NCBI GenBank assembly: GCA_013153205.1 | Contig: JAADEW010000018.1 | Coordinates: forward strand, 1-35,176 | Length of the DNA stretch: 35,176 nt | Origin: Deferribacteres bacterium | GTDB taxonomy: Bacteria; Thermosulfidibacterota; Thermosulfidibacteria; Thermosulfidibacterales; Thermosulfidibacteraceae | Reading direction: 5' to 3' | Part shown: one piece after another, positions 7,222-14,057 of the stretch | Layout of the letters: the number at the start of each line of letters is the position of its first letter | Position numbering within the stretch: the stretch's first letter is position 1 | The notes under the pieces: generated by a model | Told to the model about the DNA's origin: nothing | The model's database searches: none | Seen by the model: only the letters and a program-made list of their open reading frames with translations | Program-made: the position numbers and the translations under genes

Positions 7222-7531
7222 ATTCGTGGCAGTTATGACCACCACGGATGATGAGAAGGTGGCTGAAAAAATTTGCAGAACATTGGTTGAGGAGAGGCTT
7301 GCCGCATGTGCGCAGGTTATTAAAGGCATAAAGAGCTTTTACTGGTGGGAAGGGAAGGTGGAGGAGAGTGAGGAGTTTCTGATATTTTTGAAAACAAAGG
7401 CACAGCTTCTTCCGAGGCTTGAAGAGAGGCTGAAGAGGCTTCACAATTATTCCGTTCCGGAGATAGTGGCTCTGCCTTTTGTTTCCGGTAGCAGAGAGTA
7501 TTTTGACTGGATGCTTGAGAATCTGATTTAG
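7214..7531 (+). CDS. cutA: CutA1 divalent-ion tolerance protein
   Basis: Small trimeric CutA1-family protein of 106 residues. Typical features are VMTTTDDEKVAEKICRTLVE, RLAACAQVIKGIKSFYWW, EEFLIFLKTK and NYSVPEIVALPF. I chose GTG 7214 because GGAGG (7203-7207) lies six bases upstream and the length then matches the family (about 100-115). The frame is open to 7181, but that part is inside bcp. CutA was linked to copper and other divalent-metal tolerance in E. coli; its true role is unclear in most bacteria. It is the last gene of the operon, which makes a cobalt or other divalent-metal link plausible. Confidence 0.93.
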   Translation: MSEFVAVMTTTDDEKVAEKICRTLVEERLAACAQVIKGIKSFYWWEGKVEESEEFLIFLKTKAQLLPRLEERLKRLHNYSVPEIVALPFVSGSREYFDWMLENLI

Positions 7532-7543
7532 AGGAAATTTTTT

Positions 7544-7570
7544 TAAAGTTGGCGTAATCTTTTCCGATTT
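7544..7570 (+). promoter_or_regulatory. Sigma-28 (FliA) flagellar promoter
   Basis: TAAAGTTG (7544-7551), an 11-base spacer, then TCCGATTT (7563-7570). The FliA consensus is TAAAGTTT-N11-GCCGATAA, so the -35 matches 7 of 8 and the -10 core CCGAT is intact with the exact spacing. It lies 34 bases before a chemoreceptor gene, the classic sigma-28 target. This implies that the organism has a flagellar regulon. Confidence 0.82.
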
Positions 7571-7604
7571 AAACTGTAAGTCCGGCGGTTGTGGAGGAAA
7601 GGGA

Positions 7605-9338
7605 ATGTTCAGGCGGCTTTCCATAGGGACCAAGATAATACTTATCGTTATTCTGGGATTTTTGCTGAGCTATTTGATTAACGTTTACGTTACCAAAAGG
7701 GAATTTGTTCGCTTTGCCATAGAGAAGCTCGTTGAGCGTGCAAGGGGTGTGGCTATCGTTGCTGAAAACACCATGAAGTATGTTGATGAACTTCACAGGG
7801 AAGGGGTCTTTAACGACAGGGTTCTTGAGGAGGAGTTTAAAAAGAGCGTTGAAGCAGGTGTTCCCATTACCCAGACCAAGCTCTACAAAGCGATACCTGT
7901 GGTTGCCGGGTGGCAGGTGGCGATGAGAAGGGCTAAGGAGGCAGGCTATCAGTTCCGCGTGATAAAGCAGAACCCGAGGAATCCTGCCCATCAGCCCACC
8001 GCCTTTGAGAACGAGATGCTCAATGCGGCTAAAAAAGCCGGAAAAAATGAGATATGGCGGCTTTCCCCGGACGGCAAAAAGCTTTATTACATGCGCCTTT
8101 TGAGGCTATCCAAAAGCTGTCTCAAGTGCCACGGGAGCATAGAAGACGATGTGAACCACGATGGAGTGGATATCACCGGTGCCAGGATGGAAGGGTGGAA
8201 GGAAGGGGAGTTCCACGGTGCCTATGTCTTTATAGCTGATATGGGCAGGGTCTATCAGGAGGTCAACAGCGTCATGCTGAAGCAGATAGCCTATGGCGCC
8301 GTGGTGGTTGCTCTGGTGATACTTCTCATCTGGTTTGCCCTGAGGAAGTTGCTTTCCGAACCTGTGGCAAAGCTTGTGGAAGCCCTTGAGCTTCTTGCCG
8401 AAAGGAACCTCGGAATTGAGCTGAATCTGGATAGGGAGGACGAAATAGGAGCCATTGCTGAAAGCGTTAACAGGACCGCATCGGGTATGAGGGAAGCGGT
8501 TCTTGAGGTTAAGGAAGCCAAGGACGAGATAGAGACCAGCGTGGACAACCTTTCCGGAATTGCGGAGGAGGTGAAGAGAGGGGCTGAGGAGCAGTTTGAG
8601 CGGGTGGACCAGGTGGCAGCGGCGTCCGAGGAGTTCAGCGTAACCAGCCAGACCGTAGCCAATTCCGCCGCTTCAGTGAGGGAGAAGGCGGTTGAACAGT
8701 CGGAGAAGGTGAAGATAGGCGAGGAAGCGGTGAAGGGCATGATGGAGAAGATGAGGGAGATAGCGGAGGCGGTGGAGCATTCAGCTCAAACCATTGAAAA
8801 GCTTGGCAAATCCAGCGAGAGAATAGGCGAGATAACCAACGTCATAACGGAGATAGCCGAGCAGACCAATCTCTTGGCGCTTAACGCGGCTATTGAGGCG
8901 GCAAGAGCCGGCGAGCACGGAAGGGGCTTTGCCGTGGTGGCTGACGAGGTGAGGAAGCTTGCGGATAGAACGCAGAAGGCTACTAAAGAGATAGCAGAGA
9001 TGGTCAACAGTATAAGAAACGATTCTATGGAAGCGGTGGATAAGGTGAAGGAGGGAGTGAACAAGGTTGAAGAGGGGCTGGAGATTTCCGACAGGGTCAG
9101 CGAGGTTTTAAGCTCCATAGTGGAAGCGGTTGAGAGCATTACGGAGATGTCCCTTGAGATAACCAATGCCACCAAAGAGCAGGAGATTGCTTCCAGAGAC
9201 ATAGCCGATAACATTCAGGTTCTGGCGGATGTGGCTTCAAAGAATAAAGAGAACGCCAGAGAGATGGTAGAGGTCCTTGAATTCGTGAAGAGGGCTATAC
9301 AAAACCTGAAAAGGGTGGTTGAAAGCTTTAAGTTCTGA
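7605..9338 (+). CDS. Methyl-accepting chemotaxis protein with haem-c sensor domain
   Basis: Transmembrane chemoreceptor of 577 residues. TM1 is about 10-29. The periplasmic part (30-225) looks like the DUF3365/Tll0287 sensor fold and carries a c-type haem motif, C172-L-K-C175-H176. TM2 is about 227-246, followed by a HAMP region (247-300) and a long coiled coil. The conserved signalling hairpin EQTNLLALNAAIEAARAGEH lies near 419-438, with GRGFAVVADEVRKLA directly after. Haem attachment would let it sense redox state, oxygen, NO or a similar ligand and signal to CheA/CheW. ATG 7605 has an SD-like GGAAAGGG. It appears to be a single-gene unit under the sigma-28 promoter just upstream. The C-terminus has no CheR-binding pentapeptide that I can see. 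Confidence 0.92.
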   Translation: MFRRLSIGTKIILIVILGFLLSYLINVYVTKREFVRFAIEKLVERARGVAIVAENTMKYVDELHREGVFNDRVLEEEFKKSVEAGVPITQTKLYKAIPVVAGWQVAMRRAKEAGYQFRVIKQNPRNPAHQPTAFENEMLNAAKKAGKNEIWRLSPDGKKLYYMRLLRLSKSCLKCHGSIEDDVNHDGVDITGARMEGWKEGEFHGAYVFIADMGRVYQEVNSVMLKQIAYGAVVVALVILLIWFALRKLLSEPVAKLVEALELLAERNLGIELNLDREDEIGAIAESVNRTASGMREAVLEVKEAKDEIETSVDNLSGIAEEVKRGAEEQFERVDQVAAASEEFSVTSQTVANSAASVREKAVEQSEKVKIGEEAVKGMMEKMREIAEAVEHSAQTIEKLGKSSERIGEITNVITEIAEQTNLLALNAAIEAARAGEHGRGFAVVADEVRKLADRTQKATKEIAEMVNSIRNDSMEAVDKVKEGVNKVEEGLEISDRVSEVLSSIVEAVESITEMSLEITNATKEQEIASRDIADNIQVLADVASKNKENAREMVEVLEFVKRAIQNLKRVVESFKF

Positions 9339-9349
9339 TTGGCTTGCTT

Positions 9350-9418
9350 CCCCTAACTTTGGACTTGCGTAATTTATCGGTTTGACATAACCTCTTTCCT
9401 AACCTGATACGTTAGGGG
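9350..9418 (+). promoter_or_regulatory. Probable promoter with alternative inverted repeats before surE
   Basis: TTGACA (9382-9387), a 17-base spacer and TGATAC (9405-9410) form a plausible sigma-70 promoter for the surE operon; the -10 is weak. GTTAGG at 9411-9416 can pair with CCTAAC at 9398-9403 (loop of 7), or GTTAGGGG at 9411-9418 with CCCCTAAC at 9350-9357. The function of the repeats is unknown; they may be an operator or part of a terminator for the upstream gene, though no T-run follows. Confidence 0.45.
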
Positions 9419-9424
9419 TCTGCG

Positions 9425-10186
9425 ATGGTTGTTTTGCTTTCTAACGATGATGGAGTGAACGCTTTTGGTCTGCATGCGTTGAGGAAGGAGCTGTCAAAGA
9501 TTGCCGATGTCTGGGTGGTGGCACCCGACAGGCAGAGAAGTGCGGCAAGCCACTCTTTGACCCTTCACAGGCCCCTCAAGGTCACCGAAATTGAGGAGAA
9601 GGTGTTTGCCGTGGACGGAACCCCGACAGATGCGGTTATTCTCGGCATCAACAAGCTTATGCCGGTTAAACCGGATATAGTGGTATCGGGGATAAACGAA
9701 GGTCCCAATCTGGGCGATGACATAACCTATTCTGGAACGGTCTCTGCCGCCATGGAAGGGACGATTCTGGGGGTGCCTGCCGTTGCCACCTCCCTTGCCG
9801 TGGCGGATTTTAAGAATTACAGAGCCGCCGCAAAGGCAGCGGTCAGAATAGTTGAGTGGGTTTGCGAAAACGGCTTGCCTGAGGGTGTTTTGCTCAATGT
9901 GAACTTTCCTGATGTCAGGGAATACAGCGACTTTAAAGGGGTCAGGTGGACCCGTCAGGGGAGGAGGATATACACCGATTACATTTACGAGTTGAAAGAC
10001 CCCCGCGGCAACGTTTATTACTGGATAGGCGGTTTTCCCGTTGAAGACCATGAGGATAACGACGACGGCGAGGAGACGGATATTGGAGCGGTGAAAAAGG
10101 GCTTTATATCCATAACCCCGGTTAAACTGGATTTGACCGACTACAGTATGCTGGAGCGGGTAAAAAACATAAAGCTGGAGCTGTGA
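9425..10186 (+). CDS. surE: 5'/3'-nucleotidase SurE
   Basis: Cytoplasmic metal-dependent nucleoside monophosphate phosphatase (survival protein E), 253 residues, usual length. The N-terminus LLSNDDGVNAFG holds metal ligands D8 and D9; S39 in PDRQRSAASHS and N91 in VSGINEGPNLGDD complete the site. GTPTDAV and YSGTVSAAMEG are further family motifs. The ATG at 9425 has a weak AGGGG SD at 9414-9418. It is followed after three bases by pcm, a pairing seen in many bacteria and linked to stationary-phase or heat-stress survival. Confidence 0.96.
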   Translation: MVVLLSNDDGVNAFGLHALRKELSKIADVWVVAPDRQRSAASHSLTLHRPLKVTEIEEKVFAVDGTPTDAVILGINKLMPVKPDIVVSGINEGPNLGDDITYSGTVSAAMEGTILGVPAVATSLAVADFKNYRAAAKAAVRIVEWVCENGLPEGVLLNVNFPDVREYSDFKGVRWTRQGRRIYTDYIYELKDPRGNVYYWIGGFPVEDHEDNDDGEETDIGAVKKGFISITPVKLDLTDYSMLERVKNIKLEL

Positions 10187-10189
10187 AGC

Positions 10190-10831
10190 ATGTTTGAGGA
10201 GAGAAGAAAGGCTCTGGTTGAGCTTCTCAGAAAAAAAGGCATCAGGGACGAGAGGGTGCTTAACGCCATCCTCAGAGTTCCCCGCCATCTCTTTGTGCCG
10301 CCTGAGCTTGTGGACAGGGCATACGACGACCGCCCCCTGCCCATAGGTAAGGGACAGACCATCTCTCAGCCTTACATAGTGGCTCTTATGACTGAAGCCC
10401 TGGGAATAGACGAGGATTCCAGGGTGCTTGAGATAGGCACAGGCTCCGGATATCAGGCGGCTGTTCTGGCGGAGATAGCGAAGGATGTCTATACCGTAGA
10501 GAGAATCCCGGAGCTTTCCGAAAGGGCGAGGAAGATAATTGAGGGGTTGGGATATAAAAATGTTTTCTTCAAGGTGGGAGACGGCACCTGCGGCTGGCCC
10601 GAACATGCCCCCTATGATGCCATTATAGTAACTGCCGCATCTCCCAGAATTCCTAAGCCTCTGATAAAACAGCTTAAAGTGGGGGGGAGACTTGTAATAC
10701 CTGTGGGTAATGAATTGACACAGGAGCTTCTTAGGATTACAAAGATTACCGAAGACGGAAAGGTAGATATTGAGTCTTTGGGTGGCTGTGTTTTTGTGAA
10801 GCTGAAGGGAAAGTATGGATGGGAAGAATAG
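10190..10831 (+). CDS. pcm: Protein-L-isoaspartate O-methyltransferase
   Basis: Repairs spontaneously damaged proteins by methylating L-isoaspartyl residues with S-adenosylmethionine; 213 residues. The SAM site is VLEIGTGSGYQAAVLAEI (near residues 80-97). The family start VPRHLFVPPE and the substrate loop GQTISQPYIVALM are present, as are VGDGTCGW and the AGGRLVIPVG-like strand (here VGGRLVIPVGNE). The gene ends in TAG at 10829-10831, just one base before the tRNA-Pro gene, so the tRNA must be cut from the same transcript unless it has its own promoter inside pcm. Confidence 0.96.
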   Translation: MFEERRKALVELLRKKGIRDERVLNAILRVPRHLFVPPELVDRAYDDRPLPIGKGQTISQPYIVALMTEALGIDEDSRVLEIGTGSGYQAAVLAEIAKDVYTVERIPELSERARKIIEGLGYKNVFFKVGDGTCGWPEHAPYDAIIVTAASPRIPKPLIKQLKVGGRLVIPVGNELTQELLRITKITEDGKVDIESLGGCVFVKLKGKYGWEE

Positions 10832-10832
10832 A

Positions 10833-10906
10833 CGGGGCGTAGCGCAGCCTGGTAGCGCACCAGCTTCGGGAGCTGGGGGTCGCCGGTTCGAAGCCGGCCG
10901 CCCCGA
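10833..10906 (+). tRNA. tRNA-Pro (anticodon CGG)
   Basis: Complete cloverleaf of 74 bases. Acceptor CGGGGCG (10833-10839) pairs with CGCCCCG (10899-10905), discriminator A10906. D arm GCGC/GCGC with loop AGCCTGGTA, anticodon stem CCAGC/GCTGG with loop TTCGGGA, anticodon CGG at 10867-10869, five-base variable loop, T arm GCCGG-TTCGAAG-CCGGC. The CCA tail is not encoded. It reads the codon CCG. It is squeezed between pcm and the LOG-family gene with no room for separate promoters. Confidence 0.97.
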
Positions 10907-10910
10907 TTTT

Positions 10911-11354
10911 ATTATCGGTGTTATAGGTGCCTCCATCGCCACCTCCCGTGATTTGGAGAATGCCTTTGCAATCGGTAAACTCATAGCACAGCTTGGGTGT
11001 GCCCTTATATGCGGCGGGCTTGGCGGGGTGATGGAGGCTGCCGCCAGAGGGGCTAAGGAGGCAGGTGGGCTGACCATCGGGGTAATCCCCGGCTACAGCA
11101 AATCCGACGCCAATCCGTATATTGACGTGCCTATTGCAACGGGACTGGGCCATGCGAGGAATGTGATAATAGCGGCTACCTCCGATGCGCTTGTGGCTGT
11201 GGGGGGTGAGTATGGAACCCTTTCTGAGATAGCCTTTTCCCTTAAGATGGGAAAGCCTGTTATATCCCTTTTCAGCTGGGATATACCCGGGGTGATAAAA
11301 GCAGGGGACCCGGAGGAGGCTTTTGCCCTTCTTAAGGAGGTCCTTTCTTGCTGA
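10911..11354 (+). CDS. LOG-family / TIGR00725-type Rossmann protein, start codon unclear
   Basis: About 148 residues of a lysine-decarboxylase-like (LOG) fold; relatives include cytokinin-activating phosphoribohydrolases and molybdenum-cofactor carrier-like proteins, but the TIGR00725 subgroup has no firm role. Motifs: IIGVIGAS at the N-terminus, CGGLGGVMEAAARGAKEAGG, GHARNVIIAATSDALVAVGG, GEYGTLSEIAFSLKMGKPV. The conserved domain begins four bases after the tRNA-Pro. The frame has no ATG, GTG or TTG between the tRNA and IIGVIGAS. The ATG at 10815 lies in pcm and would force translation through the tRNA. ATT (10911), ATC (10914) or ATA (10923) on the processed mRNA are candidate starts; I list ATT 10911. 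The coding call is sure; the start is not. Confidence 0.78.
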   Translation: MIGVIGASIATSRDLENAFAIGKLIAQLGCALICGGLGGVMEAAARGAKEAGGLTIGVIPGYSKSDANPYIDVPIATGLGHARNVIIAATSDALVAVGGEYGTLSEIAFSLKMGKPVISLFSWDIPGVIKAGDPEEAFALLKEVLSC

Positions 11355-12172
11355 GAAGGATTGTCCTTTTCCTTTTGATTCCTGCCATCTCCTACTCGGC
11401 ACAGCTTTGCGTTTACAGGGTTAAAAAGGGGGATACCCTGCTGAAGATAGCAAAAAGATACGGGGTCAGTAAGACGAGGCTTCTGCGTCTGAACAGGGGC
11501 AACATCAGAAATCCCAATGTTCTTGTGGTTGGGCAGAGGATATTCGTTCCCTGTAAGAGGGGAGAGATTCCGAATTTCTGCGTCTATAAAGTGAAAAAGG
11601 GAGAGACCCTTATCATGCTTGCGAGAAGATTTGGCCTGTCCCTTGAGTTTATCAAGCGGGTAAACGGTATAACCAACCCTTCAAGAATCAGGGTGGGTAT
11701 GCCTTTGAGAGTCCCCTGCGAAAAGCTCGTTGAGTGGAAGATAAAGAGAAAGATAAAGCCTTACGATTCCAAGGGGATTCTCGGCGAAAAGTTTAAGCTT
11801 AAAGGGATGTGGTTCTACAATCCGCTGAAGAGAGCCACCATCGCCGTCAAAATTGCGGAAAGAATAGACATTCCCGTTAAGCGGGGAAACTACATTTACG
11901 CCACCTATAACGGGGTGGTTATATACGCCTCTTCTACCATTAACGGGCTTTCCTCTTTGGTGATAATAAAGCATCCGGGAGGGTTATACAGCATATACGC
12001 CGGAGAGAACCTGGTGTGGAAGGTGAGGGAAGGTATGCGGGTCAAAAGGGGGGCTTTTATAGGTTTTGCAAAGGCTGATACCCTGCTGCACTTTGAGATA
12101 AGGCATGGGGAAAAGCCTTTGAATCCTGAAAAATATATGATAGTTGAATCTAAAAAGACCGGTAGGGAGTGA
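11348..12172 (+). CDS. Secreted double-LysM protein with degenerate LytM (M23-like) domain
   Basis: Predicted periplasmic peptidoglycan-binding protein of 274 residues, comparable to NlpD/EnvC-type amidase activators. A signal peptide (about 1-18) is followed by LysM 1 (22-68, YRVKKGDTLLKIAKRYGV) and LysM 2 (79-123, YKVKKGETLIMLARRFGL). Each LysM is bracketed by Cys (C21/C69 and C78/C124), suggesting one disulfide per repeat. Residues about 160-262 resemble the LytM fold (NGVVIYAS, LLHFEIRHGEKPLNP). D174 and H248 remain, but the other usual zinc ligands are lost (AERID in place of HxxxD, LLH in place of HLH). It is therefore probably not a peptidase. TTG 11348 has SD AAGGAGG at 11334-11340 and overlaps the previous gene. 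Confidence 0.83.
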   Translation: MLRRIVLFLLIPAISYSAQLCVYRVKKGDTLLKIAKRYGVSKTRLLRLNRGNIRNPNVLVVGQRIFVPCKRGEIPNFCVYKVKKGETLIMLARRFGLSLEFIKRVNGITNPSRIRVGMPLRVPCEKLVEWKIKRKIKPYDSKGILGEKFKLKGMWFYNPLKRATIAVKIAERIDIPVKRGNYIYATYNGVVIYASSTINGLSSLVIIKHPGGLYSIYAGENLVWKVREGMRVKRGAFIGFAKADTLLHFEIRHGEKPLNPEKYMIVESKKTGRE

Positions 12173-12175
12173 CAG

Positions 12176-13486
12176 ATGAAGATATCCGTTATTGGTGCTG
12201 GCTATGTTGGAGTGGTTACTGCCGCCTGTTTTGCAGAGTTTGGCAACGAAGTGGTCTGCGTTGATAAGGTAAAAGAGAAGGTGGAAGCCCTGTCTGAGGG
12301 GAAGATACCCTTTTATGAGCCCGGACTTGAGGAGCTCGTAAAGAAAAACCTGAAAGAGGGCAGGCTCTTTTTCACCTCGGACATTGATAAAGCCATTCAG
12401 GACGCTCTGGTCATCTTCATCGCCGTGGGAACTCCTCCCAGAGGGGATGGGTCTGCGGACCTCACCTATGTTGAGGAGGTTGCGAAAAAGATTGCTGAGA
12501 ACCTCAACGACTACAAGGTGGTGGTTACCAAAAGCACCGTTCCGGTGGGAACGGGCCACAGGATAAAAGAAATTATAGAAAAGGCGAGGAACAACAACTG
12601 CTCCTTTGACGTGGCTTCTAACCCTGAGTTTCTGCGGGAGGGCTCTGCCGTTTACGACTTCATGCATCCGGACAGGGTGGTGATTGGGACTGAGAGCGAT
12701 TCTGCAAGGGCAATTTTGAGGGACCTTTACCGGCCCCTTTATCTAAGGGATACCCCTTTTGTTTTCACTGACATAAAGACTGCAGAGCTTATAAAATACG
12801 CTTCCAACTCCTTTCTGGCTATGAAGATATCCTTCATCAACGAAATAGCCAATCTGTGCGACATAATAGGTGCGGATGTGCATGTGGTAGCTAAAGCTAT
12901 GGGGCTTGACGGCAGGATAGGTCCTAAATTTCTCCATCCGGGGCCCGGTTTCGGAGGCTCCTGTTTTCCCAAGGATACCAGGGCGCTAATCAAGATAGCC
13001 GAGGAGAGGGGGTATGACTTCAAGCTGGTTAAAGCAACCGTTGAGGTCAACGAGCTTCAGAAAGAGCGCTCTTTTCAGAAGATAAAGGACATGCTCGGCG
13101 GAAGCGTTTCGCAGAAGAGGGTTGCCCTTCTCGGCCTTTCCTTCAAGCCCAACACCGACGACATCAGGGAGTCACCTGCCATATACATAGCCAGAAGGCT
13201 GAGGGAGGAAGGGGCGTATGTAAGGGCTTTTGACCCTGCCGCCATGGACAATGCAAAAGCTGAGCTGGGGGACGAAGGGATATATTACGCCGAAAGTGCT
13301 TATGACGCCGCAAACGGTGCCCACGCAGTTGCCGTGGTTACCGAATGGAATCAGTTTAGAAACCTTGACCTTGCCCGGCTTAAAGAGGCTATGGAAGGGG
13401 ATGTGCTCGTTGATTTGAGGAACATATATGAGCCTGAAAAAGCCAGAAAAATAGGCTTTAAATATACGGGTATGGGGAGGAGTTGA
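12176..13486 (+). CDS. ugd: UDP-glucose 6-dehydrogenase
   Basis: Oxidises UDP-glucose (or a related UDP/GDP-sugar) to the uronate with two NAD+, for capsule, LPS or exopolysaccharide synthesis. 436 residues, usual length. NAD-binding GAGYVG at 7-12, PFYEPGLEEL, AVGTPP, TKSTVPVGTG, NPEFLREGSAVYDF, and the catalytic Cys C263 in PGFGGSCFPKDTRAL. The C-terminal UDP-binding domain has LGLSFKPNTDDIRESP. ATG 12176 follows the LysM gene by three bases. GDP-mannose dehydrogenase is the main alternative, but the motifs fit UDP-glucose dehydrogenase better. No glycosyltransferases are nearby, so the target polymer is unknown. Confidence 0.95.
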   Translation: MKISVIGAGYVGVVTAACFAEFGNEVVCVDKVKEKVEALSEGKIPFYEPGLEELVKKNLKEGRLFFTSDIDKAIQDALVIFIAVGTPPRGDGSADLTYVEEVAKKIAENLNDYKVVVTKSTVPVGTGHRIKEIIEKARNNNCSFDVASNPEFLREGSAVYDFMHPDRVVIGTESDSARAILRDLYRPLYLRDTPFVFTDIKTAELIKYASNSFLAMKISFINEIANLCDIIGADVHVVAKAMGLDGRIGPKFLHPGPGFGGSCFPKDTRALIKIAEERGYDFKLVKATVEVNELQKERSFQKIKDMLGGSVSQKRVALLGLSFKPNTDDIRESPAIYIARRLREEGAYVRAFDPAAMDNAKAELGDEGIYYAESAYDAANGAHAVAVVTEWNQFRNLDLARLKEAMEGDVLVDLRNIYEPEKARKIGFKYTGMGRS

Positions 13487-13782
13487 TGTTTATCGTCTCC
13501 AATTTTATCAGGGCGCTGGCATACATACTGGATATGGTTTTGAAGCTCTACTTCTGGATAATAATTATAAGGGCGATTATTTCGTGGGTTAATCCTGACC
13601 CCTATAATCCCATAGTGAGGTTCCTCTATCAGGTTACCGAGCCTGTGTTGAGACCCATAAGGAGAATAATTCCGCCTATAGGTGGTATAGATTTGTCTCC
13701 CATGGTGGTGATACTGGTGATATATTTTCTGCAGATTTTTCTCGTTCCTACCCTTCTGCAGATTGCTTACAGCCTGAGATGA
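13486..13782 (+). CDS. YggT-family membrane protein
   Basis: Small integral membrane protein of 98 residues with two main hydrophobic segments (about 5-28 and 68-92). The family core IIRAIISWVNPDPYNPIVRFLYQVTEPVLRPIRR is split around residues 25-60 and is diagnostic: a SWVNP-like loop followed by TEP.LRPIRR. The ATG at 13486 overlaps the ugd stop as TGATG and has GGGGAGGAG just before; a TTG one codon earlier is less likely. The molecular role is not established; in several bacteria it sits next to sepF or a DUF167 gene and affects envelope or division. Here a DUF167 gene follows. Confidence 0.9.
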   Translation: MFIVSNFIRALAYILDMVLKLYFWIIIIRAIISWVNPDPYNPIVRFLYQVTEPVLRPIRRIIPPIGGIDLSPMVVILVIYFLQIFLVPTLLQIAYSLR

Positions 13783-14057
13783 TAAGGGAAAAGCAGGGCA
13801 GGGTTTTTATTGACGTAAGGGTTCAGCCCAGAGCATCCAGAAAGAGGTATGAGTGTGCAGACGGGGTGGTGAAGCTGTGGGTTACGGCTCCACCTGTTGA
13901 CCAGAAGGCAAATGAGGCGGTTGTGGAGTTTGTGGCTGAAATCCTTTCGGTGAGAAAGAGCGCGGTCAGAATAGAGAAGGGGCTTAAATCTAAAAACAAG
14001 GTGGTGTCCGTGGAGGGACTGCCCCTTGAAAAAGTTGTGGAGAGGTTGAAATGCTGA
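13779..14057 (+). CDS. DUF167 (YggU-family) protein
   Basis: Small cytoplasmic alpha/beta protein of 92 residues. DUF167 marks: VRVQPRASRKRYE, VVKLWVTAPPVDQKANEAVV and RIEKGLKSKNKVVSVEG. The biochemical function is unknown. ATG 13779 overlaps the yggT stop by four bases, and its own end overlaps mtnA by seven. YggT-YggU adjacency is a conserved arrangement, which supports both calls. Confidence 0.92.
   Translation: MIREKQGRVFIDVRVQPRASRKRYECADGVVKLWVTAPPVDQKANEAVVEFVAEILSVRKSAVRIEKGLKSKNKVVSVEGLPLEKVVERLKC

Noticed and set aside
10815..10910. N-terminal extension of the LOG-family gene from the ATG at 10815
   Set aside because: The residues VAQPGSAPASGAGGRRFEAG come from translating tRNA-Pro, and the rest lies inside pcm; not plausible as a conserved N-terminus.
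9494..11077. 527-codon antisense open frame opposite surE, pcm, tRNA-Pro and the LOG gene
   Set aside because: It covers well-supported genes and a tRNA on the other strand, and the translation is low in family character (rich in His, Arg, Pro from mirrored codons). It is a by-product of codon bias.
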